Source: an uncultured bacterium
GTDB taxonomy: Bacteria > Verrucomicrobiota > Kiritimatiellia > RFP12 > UBA1067
Length of the DNA: 9,068 bases
NCBI GenBank assembly: GCA_946401765.1
Contig: CAMIVJ010000097.1
Span: 1-9,068 of the forward strand
Direction of reading: 5' to 3'
The notes under the pieces are model-generated. The model ran no database searches. It had not been told where the DNA came from and was given only the letters and a program-made list of their open reading frames with translations. Below are positions 1 to 5,817 of this stretch, in pieces. The translations under genes and the position numbers were made by a program. Every line of letters starts with the position of its first letter. The first letter of the stretch is position 1.

Positions 1-1048
1 CGTATGGGCACGGCATGCAGTAGTCGCAGCTGTTGCAGGGAATCGTCTCCTCGCCGAGGTACGCCTTGGCGGCGCGTTCGAGGGCTGCGAACTCCTTTGC
101 GCCAAGTGGTCTGAGCGGCGAGAACGTCTTCACGTTCTCCTTGATGAACTTGATGTCCGTCATGCCGCTCAGGACGGTGAACACGCGGGGCATCGAGCCC
201 GCGAAGCGGAACGCCCAGCTCGCGGGCGTGGCTTCGGGGTCGAGCGGAGAAAGGCAACGCGAAATGGCGTAGTTGAACTTGGCGAGGCGTCCGCCCAGAG
301 TGGGCGCCATGACGGAGATCGGGATGTTCAACCCATCGAGAAGATTGTAGAGTATCTCGGCGTTGACGTGGTTGTACTTCGCCGTCTCGGTGCCGTGGCG
401 CCAGTCCACGTAGCTCAGCTGGATCTGGGCGAAGTCCCAATGGTATCGTTCATGATAGGAGAGCGCGTGGCGGAATCCCGCCTCGTCGCCGTGGTATGAG
501 AAGCCGAGGTTGCGGATGCGGCCAGCCTCGCGCTCCTTGACGAGGAAGTCGAGGATGCCGTTCTTTACGAAGCGTTCGTCGAAGCCGGCGGGGCCGCCCT
601 GGCCGACGGTGTGGAGAAGGTAGTAGTCGATGTAGTCGGTGCGAAGGTGCTTGAACGACTGCTCGTACATCTTCTTCGACGCCTCGAAGGAGCGAAGCGA
701 CGGACTCATGTTCGATAGCTTGGTGGCGATGAGCCACTTCTCGCGCGGGTGGCGGGCGAGCGCCTCGCCGATCGAGGCCTCGGAATGCCCCTGGCAGTAG
801 ACGGGGGCGGTGTCGAAGTAGTTGATGCCGTGGGCAATGGCGAAGTCAACGTGGCGGTCAACCTCTTCCTGGTCGATCTTCGCGCTGCCCGCCTCCCTGG
901 AGCTCGTGCCCTCGACTGTGGGCAGACGCATGCAGCCGTAGCCGAGCAGGCTGGTGCGTGGGCCCTTGCCGCCGGTGCGGTATGTCATGACGCCCGGCGG
1001 ATTGCCGCCTGGCGCGGCAAGAGCGGCGAAGAAGGATCGGCGGTTCAT
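1..1048 (-). CDS. Aldo/keto reductase with C-terminal 4Fe-4S cysteine cluster, 3' end cut by window edge
   Basis: The frame is open from an ATG at 1048 to the left edge (349 codons, no stop), so the C-terminus is missing. It is an NAD(P)H-dependent aldo/keto reductase of the (alpha/beta)8 type. The family tetrad is visible: D79 and Y84 in FDTAPVY, K110 in ATKL and H146 in YYLLH. Near the cut end the protein has C338, C341, C344 and C347 followed by P, a CxxCxxCxxCP ferredoxin-like cluster known from one branch of the family. The first residues MNRRSFFAALAA resemble a twin-arginine leader, but the hydrophobic stretch is very short; family homology begins at about M21 (MTYRTGGKG). The ATG lies 1 nt after the stop of the upstream gene, which argues for translational coupling and for M1 as the start. 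M21 (988) is the alternative. Substrate unknown; sugar- or aldehyde-reducing activity is only a family inference. Confidence 0.93.
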   Translation of the reverse strand, partial: MNRRSFFAALAAPGGNPPGVMTYRTGGKGPRTSLLGYGCMRLPTVEGTSSREAGSAKIDQEEVDRHVDFAIAHGINYFDTAPVYCQGHSEASIGEALARHPREKWLIATKLSNMSPSLRSFEASKKMYEQSFKHLRTDYIDYYLLHTVGQGGPAGFDERFVKNGILDFLVKEREAGRIRNLGFSYHGDEAGFRHALSYHERYHWDFAQIQLSYVDWRHGTETAKYNHVNAEILYNLLDGLNIPISVMAPTLGGRLAKFNYAISRCLSPLDPEATPASWAFRFAGSMPRVFTVLSGMTDIKFIKENVKTFSPLRPLGAKEFAALERAAKAYLGEETIPCNSCDYCMPCPY

Positions 1049-1049
1049 G

Positions 1050-2573
1050 TCACTTGCCATCCTCGATTTCGCGTGGAATGTATCCGGTGGCGCAGGCGAG
1101 CGTCACGAAGAACGTGGAAAGGCATGCGCCGCATCGCATAGGGCAGTCGCCGAAGGCATGGATGAGCAGGGCCGAGTTGGCGAGGAGTATCCAGAACGTG
1201 CCGGCGGGAAGGCAGTAGATGGCGCGCGGCATCGGCGGGGCCTTCTCCGGCTTCAGGAAGCGCGAGCCCATTAGGAGCCGGTACCAGTCGGAGAATATCG
1301 GCGAGAGTAGAAGCAGGAACACGGCCACGAGCGCGCCTGCGCCCACGGCGCCGTGCTCGCAGAGGAACTGCATGTAGTCGTTGTGCACGTTGGCGCCGCC
1401 ACGGGCCTGCATCTGGCTGATCTCGTCGTCCTTGAGGTAGCCGCGGCAGAAGTGGCGGTAGCCCCAGCCGCCAACGCCGAAGAAGGGATAGTCCTTGAAT
1501 ATGGCCATGGCCACGCGCGTATGGTACTGCGCCTTGCCGGAGACGCGGTCGGCCACCTCCACGGCATCGAGCGAGCCAAGCTCCTTAGAGAGGTCCTTGG
1601 GCGAGAACACGAACACCGCCATCACGAACACAAGGGCGCCGCCGAGCGCGAAAGCCGCGCTCTTGATGCGCCGCGCGCGGTGGTGGCGCGCCAGCAGCAG
1701 CGAGCATTCGTAATAGACGAACGCTACTCCCGCGAGCGAGAACGAAAGTATGATGGCCGCCCTAGAAAGCGTGCATATCGCGCCAAAGAAGTTCAGCACG
1801 GCCGCCACCAGCACGTAGTGCGAGCGGGAGAAGCGGTTCATGCGGTCCGAGATGTCGGACCCCTTTTGCCGATGATGGTGGTCCACGCTCGGCATCTCAG
1901 CCGTCTCGACCACGCGGTGCTGCCACACGCCCACCGACAGCGCGAACGCCATCGTGAAGAAGGATCCGCCCATGTTCGGATAGCCGAAGACGGAGAAGAA
2001 GTCCTTGGCCGCCGGCGTGTCGCCCCAGAATGCGGCCGTCGCACCGGTCGCGCGCTGCAGGAATCCGAGCACGGCGAGCGCCGCCGCGTTCCACACGATC
2101 ATCTCCACGAGGGCGCGCTTGCCGGCGCGCGTGAGCGCGTGCTTTGCGGCGAGCATCGCCGTGAGCGACGGAAGGAACCAGAGGAACACGCCGAGGTGCT
2201 CGCCGGCGTCCACGCAGAACGGCGCGAACGGCACGGGCGGATCGGCGCTGGCGCCTGCCATGATCTTCGGGTAGTCGCACACCTGGCAGAGGCCGCGGTT
2301 GGTGAAAGGCACCACCATCACCACGAGGAAGACGAGCGTGGCGTAGAAGAGAGGGTCGGTGCGCAGCGCGTGCCACACGCGCCGGCGGGCGACGAGGGGA
2401 TCCTCGTGCGGATGCCTCTGCGGGAACAGTAGCAGCGCCTCGAAGAGGAACGCCCATAGCCATGGGATCGTGGGCAGCAGCGAGTCGGCTCGCGCGCCGC
2501 CGTGTATCCACGTGAATGCCGCCATCGTGGCGAACACGAGCAGCACGCTTAGGTTCTTCAGTATCAGTTCCAT
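1050..2573 (-). CDS. O-antigen ligase / Wzy_C family polytopic membrane protein
   Basis: This 507-residue integral membrane protein has about 11-12 hydrophobic segments (roughly 5-22, 36-50, 74-90, 127-145, 155-172, 200-217, 252-268, 271-288, 305-324, 408-427, 455-472 and 485-499). The Wzy_C signature is clear: FGYPNMGGSFF (196-206), a TLSRAA segment (268-273), R353 before YPFFGVGGWGY (362-372), and then HNDYMQFLCEHGAVG (397-411) at the start of a C-terminal membrane helix. Family members polymerise surface glycans (Wzy), transfer them to lipid A core (WaaL) or glycosylate proteins (PglL) on the periplasmic face; sequence alone does not say which. Cysteines are unusual: CxxC at 96-99 and C120 in a predicted periplasmic loop, and CxxxCxxC at 477-484 in the conserved C-terminal region. 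A His-rich loop (231-234) separates the helix groups. It starts 19 nt after ahcY and ends 1 nt before the aldo/keto reductase, so it is probably co-transcribed with both. The ribosome site is weak (ACAGGG). Confidence 0.9.
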   Translation of the reverse strand: MELILKNLSVLLVFATMAAFTWIHGGARADSLLPTIPWLWAFLFEALLLFPQRHPHEDPLVARRRVWHALRTDPLFYATLVFLVVMVVPFTNRGLCQVCDYPKIMAGASADPPVPFAPFCVDAGEHLGVFLWFLPSLTAMLAAKHALTRAGKRALVEMIVWNAAALAVLGFLQRATGATAAFWGDTPAAKDFFSVFGYPNMGGSFFTMAFALSVGVWQHRVVETAEMPSVDHHHRQKGSDISDRMNRFSRSHYVLVAAVLNFFGAICTLSRAAIILSFSLAGVAFVYYECSLLLARHHRARRIKSAAFALGGALVFVMAVFVFSPKDLSKELGSLDAVEVADRVSGKAQYHTRVAMAIFKDYPFFGVGGWGYRHFCRGYLKDDEISQMQARGGANVHNDYMQFLCEHGAVGAGALVAVFLLLLSPIFSDWYRLLMGSRFLKPEKAPPMPRAIYCLPAGTFWILLANSALLIHAFGDCPMRCGACLSTFFVTLACATGYIPREIEDGK

Positions 2574-2592
2574 GGATGTCGGCCCTGTTGGA

Positions 2593-3987
2593 TCAGTAGC
2601 GGTAGTAGTCCGGCTTGAAAGGTCCGTTCACCGGCACGCCGATGTAGTCGGCCTGGCGCTTCGTGAGCTTCGTGAGCTTGGCGCCGCGCGCCGCGAGGTG
2701 GAGACGGGCCACTTCCTCGTCGAGCGTCTTCGGCAGGCGGATGACGCCCTTCACGCCGCCCTTCCAGAGCATCATCTGCGCGAGGCACTGGTTGGTGAAG
2801 CTGTTGGACATCACGAAGCCGGGGTGGCCGGTGGCGCAGCCGAGGTTGACGAGGCGGCCCTCGGCGAGAAGGTAGATCGAGTGGCCATCGGGGAACGTGA
2901 ACCTGTCCACCTGCGGCTTGATGTTGACGCGCTTCACGCCGGGCCAGGCCATGAGGCGGGCCACCTGTATCTCGTCGTCGAAGTGGCCGATGTTGCAGAC
3001 TATCGTCTGGTCGCGCATCTTCGCCATGTCCTCGGCGGTGATGATGTCCACGTTGCCCGTCGTGGTGACGAAGATGTTCGCCCACTTGAGAGCGTCCTGC
3101 ACCGTGCACACGTCGAATCCGGCCATGCACGCCTGCAGGGCGCAGATCGGATCGACTTCCGACACCTTGACGCGGCAGTGGTTCTCGCGCAGGCTCTCGG
3201 CGCATCCCTTGCCCACGTCACCGTAGCCGCATACGAACGCGTTCTTGCCCGCGAGCATGACGTCGGTCGCGCGCTTTATGCCGTCCACGAGCGACTCGCG
3301 GCATCCGTAGATGTTGTCGAACTTCGACTTCGTAACCGAGTCGTTCACGTTCACCGCCGGGAACAGCAGCTCGCCCTTGGCCTCGAGCTGGTATAGGCGG
3401 TGGACGCCGGTGGTGGTCTCCTCAGAGACGCCGCGCACGTTGGCGGCGGCACGCGAGAACCAGTGCGGGGATTTCTTGAGCGTCGTCGCAATCGTGGCGA
3501 AGAGCGCCTTCTCCTCCTCGCTTGAGGGATTGGAGATCGCGGAGGGATCCGTCTCGGCACGCGCGCCGAGGTGCAGAAGCAGCGTCGCGTCGCCGCCGTC
3601 GTCGACGATTAGGTCGGGCCCCTTCCCGTCCGGCCACGTCATCGCCTCCTTCGTGCACCACCAGTACTCGGCGAGCGTCTCGCCCTTCCAGGCGAAGACG
3701 GGCGTGCCGGTCTTAGCGATCGCGGCCGCCGCGGCGTCGTTCGTGGAGAAGATGTTGCAGCTCGCCCAGCGCACGTCCGCGCCAAGCTCCTTCAAGGTCT
3801 CGATGAGAATCGCCGTCTCCACCGTCATGTGCAGAGAACCCATGATCCGAGCGCCCGCGAGCGGCTTCTTCGGGCCGTACTTCGCACGCGTCTGCATGAG
3901 CCCGGGCATCTCCGGCTCTTCGGTCTCTATAAGCTTGCGGCCAAGCTCGGCCAGCTTTATGTCGGCAACCTTGTACTTAATCGCCAC
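2593..3987 (-). CDS. ahcY: S-adenosylhomocysteine hydrolase (adenosylhomocysteinase)
   Basis: This is a cytosolic, NAD+-dependent tetrameric enzyme that splits S-adenosylhomocysteine into adenosine and homocysteine, relieving product inhibition of methyltransferases. At 464 residues it is full length for the bacterial type. Visible landmarks are H53 in SLHMT, VDDGGDAT (128-135), SEETTTGVHRLY (188-199) with the catalytic Glu, K220 and D224 in VTKSKFDNIYGCRES, the NAD-binding GYGDVGKG (254-261), NIGHFD (332-337) and the typical C-terminus KPDYYRY. Between VDDGGDAT and SEETTTG there is an insert of about 35 residues relative to the animal enzyme, as in many bacteria. The start is GTG: GGAG lies 7 nt upstream and no in-frame ATG is nearby. 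It is the first gene of a leftward set with the Wzy_C protein and the aldo/keto reductase. Identity is certain by motif reading. Confidence 0.99.
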   Translation of the reverse strand: MAIKYKVADIKLAELGRKLIETEEPEMPGLMQTRAKYGPKKPLAGARIMGSLHMTVETAILIETLKELGADVRWASCNIFSTNDAAAAAIAKTGTPVFAWKGETLAEYWWCTKEAMTWPDGKGPDLIVDDGGDATLLLHLGARAETDPSAISNPSSEEEKALFATIATTLKKSPHWFSRAAANVRGVSEETTTGVHRLYQLEAKGELLFPAVNVNDSVTKSKFDNIYGCRESLVDGIKRATDVMLAGKNAFVCGYGDVGKGCAESLRENHCRVKVSEVDPICALQACMAGFDVCTVQDALKWANIFVTTTGNVDIITAEDMAKMRDQTIVCNIGHFDDEIQVARLMAWPGVKRVNIKPQVDRFTFPDGHSIYLLAEGRLVNLGCATGHPGFVMSNSFTNQCLAQMMLWKGGVKGVIRLPKTLDEEVARLHLAARGAKLTKLTKRQADYIGVPVNGPFKPDYYRY

Positions 3988-3994
3988 TATCTTT

Positions 3995-3998
3995 CTCC
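3995..3998 (-). promoter_or_regulatory. Ribosome binding site for ahcY (decides a GTG start)
   Basis: On the minus strand GGAG is followed by a 7-nt spacer and then GTG at 3987-3985. The good spacing and the lack of a nearby in-frame ATG identify GTG as the real start codon. Confidence 0.75.
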
Positions 3999-4034
3999 GT
4001 GTGCGCCCCGTGCCTGCATGGCCGAAGCACTATC

Positions 4035-4064
4035 ATTATACCAAAAACACAGATAGAATGCCAT
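4035..4064 (-). promoter_or_regulatory. Leftward sigma70-type extended -10 promoter for ahcY operon
   Basis: Read on the minus strand, there is a perfect TATAAT (4040-4035) preceded directly by TGG, giving the extended -10 form TGnTATAAT. Eighteen bases upstream of the -10 is ATGGCA (4064-4059), matching TTGACA at 4 of 6 positions. Transcription would begin near 4028 and leave a leader of about 40 nt before the ahcY GTG. This is a prediction by consensus only. Confidence 0.65.
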
Positions 4065-4109
4065 ATCGCGGACGAAGAATCGGGTGGCCGCACGCATTGC
4101 GCGGTTAAA

Positions 4110-4164
4110 ATGCGGCGGCGTGTATTTGCGGGATTATGTCATTGTGGCATCATGCGGATGTGTG
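4110..4164 (+). repeat. Direct repeat ATGCGGnnGnGTG, 42 bp apart, upstream of beta-helix gene
   Basis: Two 13-bp copies, 4110-4122 and 4152-4164, agree at 10 of 13 positions. Their starts are 42 bp apart, about four helical turns. The second copy lies in the spacer of the predicted rightward promoter. The pair could be an operator, but it could also be chance in a short intergenic region; no regulator is identified. Confidence 0.3.
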
Positions 4165-4171
4165 GTAAAAT
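4142..4171 (+). promoter_or_regulatory. Candidate rightward promoter for beta-helix protein gene
   Basis: TAAAAT (4166-4171) is preceded directly by TGG, again an extended -10 arrangement. The best -35 candidate is TTGTGG (4142-4147), only a half match, with an 18-bp spacer. A start near 4178 would leave a leader of about 22 nt containing the strong ribosome site. It is weaker than the divergent ahcY promoter. Confidence 0.4.
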
Positions 4172-4187
4172 AAATCCAGCAACTGAA

Positions 4188-4193
4188 AGAGGA
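4188..4193 (+). promoter_or_regulatory. Ribosome binding site for beta-helix protein gene
   Basis: AGAGGA lies 6 nt before ATG at 4200. Together with the signal peptide encoded right after that ATG, it rules out the upstream in-frame extension toward 3999 as coding. Confidence 0.8.
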
Positions 4194-4199
4194 CCGCCA

Positions 4200-5723
4200 A
4201 TGAAATTCATCCATGCTTTTCTTGCATTCGCTCTCGCAGCATCCGCCGCGCAGGCAAAGAGCTTTATCACGTACGAGGAGTTCGACGCTGTTGGCGACGG
4301 CAAGACGGACGACCAAAATGCGATAGTCGCCGCGCATGAGGCGGCCAACGAAAAAGGCCTGCCCGTGAAAGCGGGCGCCGGCAAGACGTACTACATCGGC
4401 AAGGGCGCGGCAGTCGCCGTGATCAAAACGGACGTCGATTTCGGCACCGCGAACTTCGTGATCGACGACCGCGTGCTCGACAACCTGCGCGCCCCGATCT
4501 TCCGCATCGACCCCTCGCGGCGCCCATTCCCCGTCAAGGGCGTCGCGAAGCTCGCCAAGGGCGCAGTCCGCCTCGGCGCCGCCCTTCCATCAACGTGCCT
4601 CGTCGAGGTGCAGAACAGCAACGTGAAGCAGTACATCCGCTACGGACTCAACCAGAACAAAGGTACGGCGCAAAAGGAGGTGTTCCTCGCCGACGCATCT
4701 GGCGCAATCGATCCCAAGACTCCGATAATATGGGACTATCCCGCCATCACGCGCATCACCGCGCATCCCGTCGATGCGAAGACGCTTGTGGTCAAGGGCG
4801 GACACTTCACCACGATCGCCAACCAGGCAAGCTCAAACTACCGCTATCACGCCCGCGGCATATCCGTCAACCGCTCCAACGTGCGCATCGAGGGCATACG
4901 CCACGACATCACCGGCGAAGGCGAACACGGCGCCCCCTACGGCGGCTTCGTCGCCGTATCTTACAGCGCCAATGTGACGGTGACTGGCTGCACTTTCACC
5001 GCCCACAAGACGTACCGCACCATCGGCGCCGCCGGCAAGCCCGTGAGCATGGGCTCGTATGATATCTGCGCCAACAACTCGGTCAACGTCTCATACGTCG
5101 ACTGCCGCCAGACAACCGACATAAACGACAGGCGCTACTGGGGCCTCTTCGGCTCCAACTACTGCAAGAACCTCCTCTACGACAAGTGCGTCTTCTCGCG
5201 CTTCGACGCCCACATGGGCGTGGCGAACGCCACGGTGCGCAATTCCACGCTCGGTCACATGGGCATCAACGCGATTGGCTTCGGGACCTTCCTCGTGGAG
5301 AACACCACCGTTTACTGCAACAGCTTCTTCAATCTGCGCAGCGACTACGGCAGCACATGGAACGGAGACTTCATCGTGCGCAACTGCACGTTCGTTCCTG
5401 GCAACGGACAACCCGTCGTGGGCACGCTCGTCAACGGCTCGAGCACGGACTGGCACGACTTCGGCTATCCATGCCACATGCCGCGCCGGATCGTCTTCGA
5501 CGGACTGAAGATCGACGACTCGCACCATCCCGAGAAATACAACGGCCCCCGCATCTTCGCCCAGTTCAGCAAGAAGAACACCTCTCCCGACTACGTCGAG
5601 CAGTTCCCCTACCACGTCACGGAGGAGGTCGTCCTGCGCAATGTAAAGACCGCAAGCGGCAAAGAACTTACCCTTAGCCCCAACAAGCACATGTTCCGCA
5701 ACGTTAAAGTTGTGCGGAAATAA
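4200..5723 (+). CDS. Secreted right-handed beta-helix (pectate lyase superfamily) protein
   Basis: The 507-residue precursor has a Sec signal peptide at 1-19 (positive K2, hydrophobic core, likely cleavage after AQA). Residues 22-70 form the N-terminal module of the Pectate_lyase_3 type: FDAVGDGKTDD (28-38), then AAHEAANEKGLPVKAGAGKTYYIG. From about 225 to 435 the sequence shows parallel beta-helix coils with recurring short V/I-N-V and C-T-F turns, for example SNVRIEG, ANVTVTGCTF, NSVNVSYVDC, KNLLYDKCVF, ATVRNSTL, TFLVENTTVY and DFIVRNCTF. Such proteins bind or cleave polysaccharides outside the cytoplasm. I see no standard pectate-lyase or GH28 catalytic motif, so enzymatic activity is not assured. 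The start is chosen by signal peptide and ribosome site. It ends with TAA then TAG. The gene stands alone on the plus strand, diverging from ahcY and converging on fkbH. A secreted glycan-active enzyme or adhesin fits best. Confidence 0.85.
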   Translation: MKFIHAFLAFALAASAAQAKSFITYEEFDAVGDGKTDDQNAIVAAHEAANEKGLPVKAGAGKTYYIGKGAAVAVIKTDVDFGTANFVIDDRVLDNLRAPIFRIDPSRRPFPVKGVAKLAKGAVRLGAALPSTCLVEVQNSNVKQYIRYGLNQNKGTAQKEVFLADASGAIDPKTPIIWDYPAITRITAHPVDAKTLVVKGGHFTTIANQASSNYRYHARGISVNRSNVRIEGIRHDITGEGEHGAPYGGFVAVSYSANVTVTGCTFTAHKTYRTIGAAGKPVSMGSYDICANNSVNVSYVDCRQTTDINDRRYWGLFGSNYCKNLLYDKCVFSRFDAHMGVANATVRNSTLGHMGINAIGFGTFLVENTTVYCNSFFNLRSDYGSTWNGDFIVRNCTFVPGNGQPVVGTLVNGSSTDWHDFGYPCHMPRRIVFDGLKIDDSHHPEKYNGPRIFAQFSKKNTSPDYVEQFPYHVTEEVVLRNVKTASGKELTLSPNKHMFRNVKVVRK

Positions 5724-5730
5724 TAGTCTT

Positions 5731-5765
5731 GTTTCTGGTTTCGAGTTTCTAGTTTCTGGTTTCTA
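5731..5765 (+). repeat. Heptanucleotide tandem repeat tract 1, five units of GTTTCNR
   Basis: Five consecutive 7-nt units (GTTTCTG, GTTTCGA, GTTTCTA, GTTTCTG, GTTTCTA) share the core GTTTC. The tract begins 8 nt after the TAA stop of the beta-helix gene. It is more AT-rich than the surrounding DNA and its 7-nt period does not preserve a reading frame. No open frame is attributed to it. Confidence 0.9.
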
Positions 5766-5781
5766 AGAACCCACCCGGCGA

Positions 5782-5816
5782 GAGATGCGAGACATGAGAC
5801 GCGAGACATGAGCCTT
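5782..5816 (+). repeat. Heptanucleotide tandem repeat tract 2, five units of GAGAYNN
   Basis: Five consecutive 7-nt units (GAGATGC, GAGACAT, GAGACGC, GAGACAT, GAGCCTT) have three perfect GAGAC cores. The middle part can also be read as a 14-bp tandem duplication (5787-5800 and 5801-5814) with one mismatch. The tract ends 1 nt before the stop codon of fkbH, read on the opposite strand. Only 16 nt separate it from tract 1. Confidence 0.9.
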
Positions 5817-5817
5817 G

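Noticed and set aside
2359..3396. Long plus-strand open frame opposite ahcY and the Wzy_C gene
   Set aside because: ahcY is certain on the minus strand; the plus product is low-complexity and matches nothing I recognise.
3988..4064. S-adenosylhomocysteine riboswitch ahead of ahcY
   Set aside because: The predicted leader is only about 40 nt and lacks the conserved riboswitch core. The one short stem seen (4010-4030) straddles the predicted transcription start.
4093..4114. CGCATT / AATGCG dyad in the divergent intergenic region
   Set aside because: Only 6 bp per arm with a 10-nt loop and not centred on either promoter; expected by chance.
3999..4199. In-frame upstream extension of the beta-helix protein
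   Set aside because: A signal peptide and ribosome site place the start at 4200; the extension overlaps the divergent promoter region and the ahcY leader.
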